Of a stretch of 61,089 nt of DNA, positions 53,740 through 61,089 are shown in pieces (position 1 is the first letter of the stretch; each line of letters begins with the position of its first letter). The DNA is from Candidatus Sphingomonas excrementigallinarum (GTDB taxonomy: Bacteria > Pseudomonadota > Alphaproteobacteria > Sphingomonadales > Sphingomonadaceae). Under the pieces are notes generated by a model that searched no databases, was not told the DNA's origin, and worked only from the letters and a program-made list of their open reading frames with translations. The position numbers were made by a program, and so were the translations under genes. The stretch spans positions 1 through 61,089 of the forward strand of contig DXIH01000115.1 of the NCBI GenBank assembly GCA_019112965.1. The letters are read 5' to 3'.

Positions 53740-54888
53740 CAGGCCGAACTGCCGTTGGACCAGTCCGCCGATCAGCGTGCGGTAATCGGTCAGCACCGGC
53801 AGGTCGCGATTCTGGTTGAGCGTGGCGGCGGACAGCGCGACCTGTTCGCCCGCCATGCGTCCGCCCGACACGCCGCCGCCCATCACCCAATAGATGCTGC
53901 CATGGCCATGGTCGGTGCCCCGATCGCCATTTTCGCGGAAGGTGCGGCCGAACTCCGACACGACGACGACCGTGGTCGTGCGCCATGCCTCGGGCCCGAT
54001 CGCCTGCGCGAAGCTGGCGAGGCCGCGCCCCAGATCGCCCATCCGATCGGCGAGATAGCCGGTCGCCCCGCCCTGATTCACATGGGTGTCCCAGCCGCCG
54101 ACATCGACGAACGCCAGGTTGAACCGATCGCGCATCAGCGTGCCGATCCGCTGCGCCGATAGCGCGAAGCCCTTGGCGGAGACGGCACCTCGGCTGGCGG
54201 CCTTCATCTCCTGGTCCAACGTCTTGTACACGGTGTCGCGCACCGTGAAGCCCTCGCTGACCGAGCGGGCAAGGTCGGGGTGCCCGGCATACATGCTCTG
54301 GATCAGCGAGGCCTGGCGCTGGTCGATCGGCTTGCCGACATTGGCGAGCGCGAGATTGGGGATGGGATCGTCGCCGCCGCGAAAGCACAGCGGCAGCTGG
54401 TCGGTAAAGGCAATCGGCTTCTCGCCCGTGCCCAATATCCCCGCCAGCCGCGCCATGAAGCCCGAGCCGTAGTCGCGATGCCCGCCGACCGGCTGGCCCA
54501 GTTCGATCGTGTCCTGCGTCTCGAAATGGCTGCGGCTCATATCGTCGGTGCCCGCGAACGGCACGAAGGCGATTTGCTTCGCCTGCCACAGCGGCAGGAT
54601 CGAGTCCTTCAGCGCGGGGTGAAGCGCCCAGTCGGCGTCGAGCGGCAGCGGCGCGTTCGGATCGGCCGGATTGGGTTTGGGCAGCGCGATATTGGGGCGC
54701 GACTGGTGGTAGAAGTCGCTGCCGCTCGGCACCACGATGTTCACCGCGTCATAGGCGCCGCGCAGGAACACGACCAGCAACCGGCTGCCCGCCTGGGGCG
54801 CGGCAAAGGCGCGGCCCGCCATCACCATGGGGGCGAGTGCGGCGGCGCCCAGGAGCAGGTCGCGGCGATGAATATGGGGAATCCGCAT
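53677..54888 (-). CDS. DUF1501 family exported protein
   Basis: 403 residues with a Tat signal (IHRRDLLLGAAALAPMVMAGRAFA). The body has the DUF1501 marks LLVVFLRGAYDAVNIVVP, DDMSRSHFETQDTIELG, VDVGGWDTHVNQG and TTTVVVVSEFGRTFRENGDRGTDHGHGS. The fold is related to the sulfatase/alkaline phosphatase superfamily; these proteins accompany DUF1800 proteins and are probably periplasmic. Start 9 bp after the DUF1800 stop. Its last 21 codons overlap the opposing rrf2 gene. Confidence 0.92.
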   Translation of the reverse strand: MRIPHIHRRDLLLGAAALAPMVMAGRAFAAPQAGSRLLVVFLRGAYDAVNIVVPSGSDFYHQSRPNIALPKPNPADPNAPLPLDADWALHPALKDSILPLWQAKQIAFVPFAGTDDMSRSHFETQDTIELGQPVGGHRDYGSGFMARLAGILGTGEKPIAFTDQLPLCFRGGDDPIPNLALANVGKPIDQRQASLIQSMYAGHPDLARSVSEGFTVRDTVYKTLDQEMKAASRGAVSAKGFALSAQRIGTLMRDRFNLAFVDVGGWDTHVNQGGATGYLADRMGDLGRGLASFAQAIGPEAWRTTTVVVVSEFGRTFRENGDRGTDHGHGSIYWVMGGGVSGGRMAGEQVALSAATLNQNRDLPVLTDYRTLIGGLVQRQFGLSGDRLANLFPDTRPVDLKLV

Positions 54889-54897
54889 GCGATCCTC

Positions 54898-56409
54898 CTA
54901 TCGGTGCATGAATTCGGGCGAGGAAAAATAGAGCGCGTTCCACTCCGCCGGAGAGCGCGCCTGGCCGAGCGCGGCCAGCGTCGGCTTGCCCAGCACCGGC
55001 ATCCGCGCGGTGAGGATGGGCGAGTCCTTCAGCACCGGCACCTGGGCGGGCGGCGGCGGGGTGCCCGGCGGGGTATCCGCGGGCTGGAACAGCCGCGCCG
55101 CACCATTCCCCAGTTGCCGCGCGATATCGAAGCGGGTCGCCATCTGCCCCGGCGCGGACCAGGCCGCGCTCGACAGGTCATAGCCGTCGGGCGTTTCGTG
55201 GTCGTAGAGCCCTTCGCCCATCTGGCGGATCCAGCCGACCACCGGCTGCGGATTGGTGACCAGCCGGTCGCCATAGGCCAGCCGCACCGCCGACAGCGTA
55301 TAGCCGACCGGGTCCTTGAACCCGCTGCCCAGCGAGCCGGAAAACTCGCGCGCGCGGATCATGGTCTTCAGCACCGCGGCGATGTCGCCATGGCTCTTGC
55401 GAAAGGTCGCCGCCATCCGGTCGACCAGGGCGGGCGGAGGGTTGTCGCCCATGAAATAGGTCGCCAGCTTCAGCGAGACGTGATGCGCGGTCGCCGGGCT
55501 GTCGGCGATCAGGTCCAGCGCCTGCTCGACCTCTTGAAAGCCCGACCCCGGGATGGTGTGACCCAGGAAATGCTTGGTGCCGAAGTCGTGGCGTGCCGGA
55601 TTGAACTCGAACAGTCCGGCACGAATGTAGAGCGGTTGAAGCTCGGGCTTCAGCCGGGGCGCATCGGGCTTCTGGTCGACACCGACGCCGGTCAGGATGC
55701 GGGCCAGTTCCTGCACGTCCTGCTGGTTATAGCCCGAGCCGACGCCCATGGAGTGCAGCTCCATGATCTCGCGCGCATAATTCTCGTTGATCTTGCCCTT
55801 CGCATTCTGGTCATTGTCCAGATAGCGCAGCATCGCCGGGTGGCGCAGCGTCGCCTCCAGCAGGTCGCGGAACCGGCCCAGCGCATGGTCGCGGATCGTC
55901 TCTTCATAATCGCCGACCATCGCGCGGATGTCGCGCTTGTTCGCCTGGACGTTGAAATGGTTGAACCAGAACCAGGTCATCCGCTCGCACAGCTGGTCGG
56001 GCGAATAGAGCGCGCGCAGCACAAAGCGTCGCCGCGCCTCGTCGGCCAGGCTGTTGAGCGTCTTCTGATAGGCCTCGCGCGCCGCCTTGCGCTGGTCGAG
56101 ATCGGGAATCGCCTTCAGGTCGCGCTGCATCGCGTCGGTTTCGACGACCAGTGCGGCGACCCGCTCCTTCGAGATGCGCATCGCGTCGATCTGCGCCTGC
56201 ACCGCCGGGGGCAGCGGATCGGGCTGGTCGTCGAGCTGGTGGCGGAGCCAGGCGTCGCTGCCCGGCGCGGGGCCGGTGGCGGGCGCAGCGGACGGCCCCC
56301 AGCCGAGCCGCTCGGCCCAGGCGGCGTCGCGCGCGGGATCGGCGGCGTGCGCGGGAGCCGCGACCATCAGCACCGGGACCATCATCACAAGGCTCGCGGT
56401 TCGCGCCAT
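54898..56409 (-). CDS. DUF1800 family exported protein
   Basis: 503 residues from ATG 56409, with GGAGAG 6 nt upstream; text before it is not family-like. Signal peptide ARTASLVMMVPVLMVAAPAHA. Family marks: LCERMTWFWFNHFNVQANK, NENYAREIMELHSMGVGSGYNQQDVQELARILTGVGV, ARHDFGTKHFLGH and KLATYFMGDNPPPALVDRMA. DUF1800 and DUF1501 genes form a conserved pair of unknown periplasmic function. A long open frame on the other strand is a codon-bias shadow. Confidence 0.92.
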   Translation of the reverse strand: MARTASLVMMVPVLMVAAPAHAADPARDAAWAERLGWGPSAAPATGPAPGSDAWLRHQLDDQPDPLPPAVQAQIDAMRISKERVAALVVETDAMQRDLKAIPDLDQRKAAREAYQKTLNSLADEARRRFVLRALYSPDQLCERMTWFWFNHFNVQANKRDIRAMVGDYEETIRDHALGRFRDLLEATLRHPAMLRYLDNDQNAKGKINENYAREIMELHSMGVGSGYNQQDVQELARILTGVGVDQKPDAPRLKPELQPLYIRAGLFEFNPARHDFGTKHFLGHTIPGSGFQEVEQALDLIADSPATAHHVSLKLATYFMGDNPPPALVDRMAATFRKSHGDIAAVLKTMIRAREFSGSLGSGFKDPVGYTLSAVRLAYGDRLVTNPQPVVGWIRQMGEGLYDHETPDGYDLSSAAWSAPGQMATRFDIARQLGNGAARLFQPADTPPGTPPPPAQVPVLKDSPILTARMPVLGKPTLAALGQARSPAEWNALYFSSPEFMHR

Positions 56410-56532
56410 GCACCGCTCTCCATTCCTGCCACGCGCCGATGGGGCGCAGGCTTCCTCGGAGGCTAAAGTGATGGAAAGAGGCTGAACCTTGGCTTGCCCG
56501 GAGATGAAAAGGACGTCAGCGGGCGGACACTT

Positions 56533-56654
56533 TTTCCTCCCCTGTAAGGGGAGGGGGACCATCCGAAGGATGGTGGAGGGGTGTCGCCCTATCGAGAGCG
56601 GGACACCCCTCCGTCAGGCCTGCGGCCTGCCACCTCCCCTTAAAGGGGAGGAAC
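56533..56654. repeat. Palindromic repeat between DUF1800 and PI-PLC genes
   Basis: TTCCTCCCCTGTAAGGGGAG at one end and CTCCCCTTAAAGGGGAGGAA at the other, with a GGACCATCCGAAGGATGGTG hairpin. Ends 6-7 nt from the phospholipase stop codon. Confidence 0.8.
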
Positions 56655-56660
56655 GAGATG

Positions 56661-57758
56661 TCACTTCGGCAGTTTGCACCCGGCAGACTGGGTCACCGGG
56701 TTGCACCGCTCCATCACCCCGCCGGGCAGCGTCACGGTGAAGCCGCGATTCCAGGGGCGCGTCGGGGCGCCTGGATAATAGTCGGTCGATATCGCCTGTG
56801 CGCCGCTGTCGATCGCGGCCTGCTGGCGGGCATGGTCGTTCTCGCGCGCTTCTTTCGTATCGGCGTCGCTGCGGGTGCGGACGATGAAGCCCTGTTTGAC
56901 CCACTGCCTGATCTTGGCCCCATCCTCGCGCGGATCGCCGACGATCTCGACCGAAGCCTCGGGCTGGTCGGTGTCGTACCAGCCGAAGATCGGGCGGCCC
57001 TTCAGCGAGGGATGCCCGGCCCGATAGCGGTCGGACACGTCGCTGGGTGTATCCAGCACGAAATAGATCTTGCCCCGCGCGCGCTCCAGCGTCGGCCAGC
57101 CCTTGCTGGTGACGGCGTCCCGCAGCGTCGGCGCATTGCCGCGCACGTCATCGGGGGTGATGATCCGATCGGGCGTCAGCACGTCGCGGATTTCCGCGTC
57201 CAGCGCGTCGAGCAGCGGCGCGGTCAGCGGTAGCGGATCGGTGACGCCGGGCTTGTTGATCGGCCGGTCGGCGGCGTTGATCGTCACCATGATCGGCAGA
57301 TGGCGCGGATGCGCGCGCGACCAGGCGTCGATCTGGCCGATGCACTGTTTGAACGTCCCGCAGGATCGATAGTCGACCTCGGGGATGTGGAAGACCTTGA
57401 AGCCGGGCTTCATCATCGCAGCCTCGTCGAAGCCGGTCTGCTCGCCCGCCGCCCGCGCGATCTTCTCTCCCATCGGATGGGCGAAGCGGCCGCCTTGCGG
57501 ATCGGCGAAGATGTCGATCTCCAGCTGGCGCACGCCGCGATCCAGCTGCTGCGCCAGTGTCAGGTGATCGTAATCGAGCGCGGCGGCGAGCTTGGGATCG
57601 CGCTGTTGGAGCGCGGCGAAGACGGCGGGCGCGATCCGCTTTTTATAACTGTTGTGCGAGCCGACGACCTGGATGTCGTTCATCCGAAGGGCCGCCCGCG
57701 GCGCCGGGGCGGCGGCGGTCGCGAGGACCGCCGCCAGGGTGAGGAAGATCTTCGTCAT
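56661..57758 (-). CDS. Secreted Ca2+-type phosphatidylinositol-specific phospholipase C-like protein
   Basis: 365 residues with signal peptide MTKIFLTLAAVLATAAAPAP. The catalytic fold is shown by MNDIQVVGSHNSYKKRI (first His), LDRGVRQLEIDIFADPQGG, and DYRSCGTFKQCIGQIDAWSRAHPRHLPIMV, ending AISTDYYPGAPTRPW; this is the PF16670 type. Expected to cleave phosphodiester head groups outside the cytoplasm. Its ATG shares a base with the stop of the TonB-dependent receptor gene (TGATG), so the two are made together. Confidence 0.88.
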   Translation of the reverse strand: MTKIFLTLAAVLATAAAPAPRAALRMNDIQVVGSHNSYKKRIAPAVFAALQQRDPKLAAALDYDHLTLAQQLDRGVRQLEIDIFADPQGGRFAHPMGEKIARAAGEQTGFDEAAMMKPGFKVFHIPEVDYRSCGTFKQCIGQIDAWSRAHPRHLPIMVTINAADRPINKPGVTDPLPLTAPLLDALDAEIRDVLTPDRIITPDDVRGNAPTLRDAVTSKGWPTLERARGKIYFVLDTPSDVSDRYRAGHPSLKGRPIFGWYDTDQPEASVEIVGDPREDGAKIRQWVKQGFIVRTRSDADTKEARENDHARQQAAIDSGAQAISTDYYPGAPTRPWNRGFTVTLPGGVMERCNPVTQSAGCKLPK

Positions 57759-60433
57759 CAGAACTCCGCCCGAATGCCGAACAGGATCGTCCGGCCATAA
57801 TAGTTGATCTCGCCGAAGCGCAGATTGTTGTCGTTATACGTGTCCTGATGCGCGCCCGCGATGTTGATGCCCTCCAGGCTGAGCGTCAGATTGTCGGCGG
57901 CGCGCACCGACAACTGGCCGTCGAGCGAACCGAAGGCCGCGACATAGGTCGGCGCCTGCACCGTGCTGCCCGTGCTCGACAGATATTTGTCGCGCCAGAC
58001 ATAGGACAGACGCGCCGACAGCGGGCCTTTGTCGTAGAAGCCAACCAGGTTGAAGCTGTTCTTCGACAGGCCGATCAGCTGGTCCTTGATGGTGCGCGAA
58101 CCCGCCGTGTAGTCGGCCTTCACTTCCGTGTGCGTATAGGACCCCTGGACGCCGAAGCCGTCGAACGGTTCGGGCAGGAAGGTGAAGACCTGGCTATACG
58201 CGGCCTCCGCGCCGTACACCTTGGCGTTGCCGCCGTTCACCGAGCTGGACAGGCGGACGATGCCGCGACCCGGAATGTTGATCTCGGTATTCGACTGGGT
58301 GATGTAATCGTCCATCGCCTTGTAGAAGATCGCGCCCGACAGCATGCCCGACGGGGCGAAATACCATTCCAGCGACCCGTCGAACTGGGTGGCGAGGAAG
58401 GGGACGAGCTGCGGATTGCCGCCGCTCGCGGTCGGCGCGTCCGTCGACACGGTGATGCGCGGCGCGGTGTCGGTGACGTTGGGACGAGTCAGCACCCGGC
58501 TGGCGGCGAGGCGACCGACGAGCTTCGGGGTCAGGTCGGCGCGCAGGTTGAAGCTGGGCAGGACGTTGTTGAACGTCTTGGGGTAGCTGACCGGGGTGGC
58601 GATGTTGCCGCTGGTCAGGGTGCCGCTGGCCACCTGGTCGGTATGGACGTAGCGCACGCCGACATTGCCGCTGACCGGCACCTGGCCCGCATCGAACTGA
58701 TAATCGGCACGCAGATAGGCGGCGGCGATCTTTTCGTCGACCACGAAGGAGGAACGACGATCGCCGTTCGTGATCGGCTGCGCCTGGATCGCGGGAGTGA
58801 AGAAATTGCCGACATAGGCGTCGGTCACCGGCACCAGCCAGTTGCGGAAAGCATTGCCGCCGACGCCCGACAGGAAGTCGCCATAAGGCAGCTGCTGATA
58901 GGCGCCCGCGCCCAAATTGGTCAGCGGCTGGTTGGTCGCGGTGTCGATCAGGTAATCCCGACGGAAATAGTCCCGCTTGCGCCAATGATATTCACCGCCC
59001 GCCTGCAGCTTCGACAGGAAGCCGTCGAAATCATGGCCGACGTCGAGCCGCGAATAGAAGTCCCAGTCCTTGCTATCCTTGGGCGCGATGTTGAATTGGT
59101 ACAGCTTGTAATTGGCCGGGTTGGTGACATCGACCGGCGTGGTGAAGGTCGGCATGGTCTGATAGCCGCCGCTGGCGTCATAGGTCAGCGGCGCGATGAA
59201 ATAGGCGCGGCTGCGCACGGTGCCGGTGCGATAATCGGGGTGGTAGCTGTGCGCCGCCGACCAGTTGACGTTGGCGGCGACATGCCAGCGATCCGGGTTC
59301 CAGGTCTGCTTCAGGCCGATGGTCAGCAGGTCGTGGCGGTTGAGGCTGTATTCGCGCGTGCCCATGAAGCGGACATTGTTGATCGTCGCCTTGGTGATCG
59401 TATCGCCGACGACGGTATAGCCCGGCTGGATCTGCGCCGGGGGGCCGCCTGCCGTGCCGCCGTCATCGGGATAGATGTCCAGGCCGAACTCGTCATAGGC
59501 GACGTCGAGCCGCGTCGCGATCACGTCCAGCGTCGTCTGGAGCTCGGGCGTCGGCTGCCACTGGGCCGACACGATGCCGGAGATGCGCTTGCGATCCTCG
59601 GTCTCGACGGTGGGGCGGGTGCGGGTCGGCGAATAGAGACCGGCGGGGATGCCGCCCTTGTTAGCCGCCGTATAGCGGTCGGTCAGCCAGCCGAAATTCA
59701 TGAAACGGTCGTTGCGAACCGTCTTGCCCCAATATTGCGCGCCCGCGAGGATGCCGAAAGTGCCGTCGCTGTTCTTCGCGCTGGTCAGCACGGTAACGTT
59801 GGGGCGGACGTCCTTGGTCTGGGTCGTGTAGGTGCCGCGGATGTTGACGGTCGTCTTGTTGCCGACCTCCAGCGGGCGGAAGGTCTTCACGTCGATATTG
59901 CCGCCCAGCGCGCCCTCGCTCATGTCGGCGGTCGGCGTCTTCACCACGTCGATGCTGGAGGTGAACTCCGCGGGCAGCATCTCGAAGCGGAACTGGCGCC
60001 CGGCGGCGCCGCCATTCTCGATCAGGTCGTTCAGCGCGATGGTGCGGCCGTTCATCAGCGTGTTCTGGAACTGCGGCCCCAGGCCACGGACGCTGACATA
60101 GAGCCCCTCGCCGCGCGGGCGGGTGATCGCCACGCCGGGGACCAGCTGCAACGCCTCGGCGACATTCTGGGTCGGGAACTTGCCGATATCGGTCGAGCTG
60201 ATGGAATCGACGCCGTAGGCGGCGCGGCGCTTGGTCTCGATGCCCGCCGCCAGGCTTCGCGCATAGGTTCCGTTGACGACGATATCTTCGCCCTCGGTGC
60301 CCGCATCACCTGCCTGCGCGGCCTGCGGCGCAGCGGCGGCGGCGGAGCTTGCCTCCTGCGCGTGGGCGGCCAGCGGGCCGGTCACCAGAATAAGCGAAAC
60401 CGATGCCTTCAGCAGGCTACGAAACGTCAGCAT
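57758..60433 (-). CDS. TonB-dependent outer-membrane receptor
   Basis: 891 residues. Signal peptide LTFRSLLKASVSLILVTGPLAAHAQ, an Ala-rich stretch, then the TonB-box-like EDIVVNGTYARSL. The plug has STDIGKFPTQNVAEALQLVPGVAITRPRGEGLYVSVRGLGPQFQNTLMNGR. The barrel ends GRTILFGIRAEF with terminal Phe. Size and plug style match the TonB-dependent receptors that import complex organic substrates in sphingomonads. Coupling to the phospholipase gene suggests a phospho-lipid or inositol-phosphate product. Substrate not readable. Confidence 0.93.
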   Translation of the reverse strand: MLTFRSLLKASVSLILVTGPLAAHAQEASSAAAAAPQAAQAGDAGTEGEDIVVNGTYARSLAAGIETKRRAAYGVDSISSTDIGKFPTQNVAEALQLVPGVAITRPRGEGLYVSVRGLGPQFQNTLMNGRTIALNDLIENGGAAGRQFRFEMLPAEFTSSIDVVKTPTADMSEGALGGNIDVKTFRPLEVGNKTTVNIRGTYTTQTKDVRPNVTVLTSAKNSDGTFGILAGAQYWGKTVRNDRFMNFGWLTDRYTAANKGGIPAGLYSPTRTRPTVETEDRKRISGIVSAQWQPTPELQTTLDVIATRLDVAYDEFGLDIYPDDGGTAGGPPAQIQPGYTVVGDTITKATINNVRFMGTREYSLNRHDLLTIGLKQTWNPDRWHVAANVNWSAAHSYHPDYRTGTVRSRAYFIAPLTYDASGGYQTMPTFTTPVDVTNPANYKLYQFNIAPKDSKDWDFYSRLDVGHDFDGFLSKLQAGGEYHWRKRDYFRRDYLIDTATNQPLTNLGAGAYQQLPYGDFLSGVGGNAFRNWLVPVTDAYVGNFFTPAIQAQPITNGDRRSSFVVDEKIAAAYLRADYQFDAGQVPVSGNVGVRYVHTDQVASGTLTSGNIATPVSYPKTFNNVLPSFNLRADLTPKLVGRLAASRVLTRPNVTDTAPRITVSTDAPTASGGNPQLVPFLATQFDGSLEWYFAPSGMLSGAIFYKAMDDYITQSNTEINIPGRGIVRLSSSVNGGNAKVYGAEAAYSQVFTFLPEPFDGFGVQGSYTHTEVKADYTAGSRTIKDQLIGLSKNSFNLVGFYDKGPLSARLSYVWRDKYLSSTGSTVQAPTYVAAFGSLDGQLSVRAADNLTLSLEGINIAGAHQDTYNDNNLRFGEINYYGRTILFGIRAEF

Positions 60434-60596
60434 GTTGTGATTCCCCCATCGGCTGTCTTGCCGGTTCGGCGGGGGCGTTAGGATCGGTCGGTGTCAGCTT
60501 GGCGTAAAATTGATGACGTCTGTGTGAAACGGGCGAAAGGGGTCAGAAAGTCATCAGAATGATGCGGGGATAGCAAGAGATGATCCGAACCGCTTG

Positions 60597-60717
60597 ATTC
60601 CTCCCCTGCAAGGGGAGGTGGCGCGCGTAGCGCGTCGGAGGGGTGTCCCGCTCTCGATAGGGTTACACCCCTCCGTCAGGGCTTCGCCCTGCCACCTCCC
60701 CTTGCAGGGGAGGAATT
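60597..60717. repeat. Palindromic repeat upstream of the receptor gene and 3' of crp/fnr-like gene
   Basis: ATTCCTCCCCTGCAAGGGGA ... CCCCTTGCAGGGGAGGAAT, inner GGAGGGGTGT/ACACCCCTCC arms. Ends 7 nt from the stop of the Crp/Fnr-like gene. Confidence 0.85.
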
Positions 60718-60724
60718 TTACACA

Positions 60725-61089
60725 TCAGTCCGCTTTGGCCTGTGGCATGGTCTGGGTGACCGTCACCTGCGGGCTCAACCGGCCGATGGTGCGGGCGGTG
60801 CGTTCCGGATCGCGCAGCAGGACGCGGCCGGACTTCCACATCAGGTCGCCGTCGCGCCGCGCCTGCTGGATCATGCGGTTGACGTGGACCGGGGTCAGGC
60901 CCAGCGCGTCGGCCAGCATTTCCTGGGTTAGCGGCATCTCGAAGCTGCCGCCCACGGTCAGTCCGGCGAGCGACAGGCGCTCATAGATTTCGAGCAGGAA
61001 GTCGCCGATGCGCTCCTGCGCGTTCAACCGGCCGAGCTGAACGACATGGCCGAGCAGATAGGCCTGGTCCAGCGCCTCGCCGACCGCAT
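60725..61089 (-). CDS. Crp/Fnr-family regulator, N-terminus beyond window
   Basis: The frame is open to the window edge, so only the C-terminal 120 residues are seen. The visible part starts AVGEALDQAYLLGHVVQLGR, then LNAQERIGDFLLEIYERL, the dimerisation helix. The HTH is LTQEMLADALGLTPVHVNRMIQQARRDG, typical of the Crp/Fnr family in sphingomonads. No sensor domain can be judged. A TTG inside the helix is not the real start. Confidence 0.88.
   Translation of the reverse strand, partial: AVGEALDQAYLLGHVVQLGRLNAQERIGDFLLEIYERLSLAGLTVGGSFEMPLTQEMLADALGLTPVHVNRMIQQARRDGDLMWKSGRVLLRDPERTARTIGRLSPQVTVTQTMPQAKAD

Noticed and set aside
54280..60481. Very long open frames on the + strand opposite DUF1800 and the TonB-dependent receptor
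   Set aside because: They mirror the codon bias of the minus-strand genes, their products are low-complexity R/A/G/H-rich text without domains, and the opposite frames encode clear families with signal peptides.

Overview
The window is a high-GC chromosomal segment of an alphaproteobacterium, almost certainly a Sphingomonas-like member of the Sphingomonadales. The evidence is the carotenoid genes crtB, crtY and crtI, the cell-cycle methyltransferase CcrM, the dnaN-recF-gyrB block, a bacterial aa3-oxidase subunit IV-like micro-protein and dense GC-rich intergenic repeats with two recurring cores (CCTCCCC...GGGGAGG and GTTCAGCCTGAGCGAAGTC). I see no rRNA, tRNA, CRISPR array, prophage or insertion sequence with a transposase.

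Layout. 1-3.8 kb: a truncated membrane-anchored protein, a CsbD stress protein, then a run of esterase, LOG-family hydrolase and crtB. 3.9-11.7 kb: an S9 peptidase, an Atm1-type ABC exporter, and a leftward operon of cytochrome b561, a molybdopterin oxidoreductase and a cyclopropane fatty acid synthase, with a divergent flavin reductase. 11.8-15.5 kb: two diverged copies of an unknown protein flanking a DUF3617 lipoprotein, then TauE/SafE and a TIGR01244 phosphatase-like protein. 15.6-21.4 kb: a periplasmic propeller protein, crtY-crtI and secreted proteins. 21.7-25.7 kb: a NYN-domain protein overlapping rlmN, an IalB-like protein with a histidine phosphatase, and an outer-membrane barrel. 25.8-31.7 kb: dnaN, a candidate small RNA, recF and gyrB. 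33-36 kb: a three-gene phosphorelay cluster. 36-44 kb: exonuclease, folP, ccrM, rnhB, thiD, bestrophin and a degenerate NtrC-type regulator. 44-48 kb: the pnt transhydrogenase operon, interrupted by a DUF559 endonuclease gene and a repeat. 48-53 kb: regulators, MpaB-like oxygenase, a dapF-like gene, an XRE/glutaminyl cyclase pair and a lipoprotein. 53-61 kb: Rrf2, the DUF1501/DUF1800 pair, a PI-PLC coupled to a TonB-dependent receptor, and a truncated Crp/Fnr regulator.

How genes work together. CrtB, CrtI and CrtY carry out phytoene synthesis, desaturation and lycopene cyclisation; crtE, crtZ and later genes are not here. DnaN, RecF and GyrB serve replication, repair and supercoiling. PntAA, PntAB and PntB make one proton-translocating transhydrogenase. 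The receptor and phospholipase are probably made together to scavenge a phospho-compound.

The most striking non-coding signals are: five GANTC sites within 56 bp, with a perfect DnaA box, upstream of ccrM; palindromic repeats placed 0-8 nt after stop codons, one of them beside a DUF559 endonuclease gene inside the pnt operon; a promoter-to-terminator small RNA unit before recF; and a 66-nt hairpin leader before the NYN-rlmN operon.
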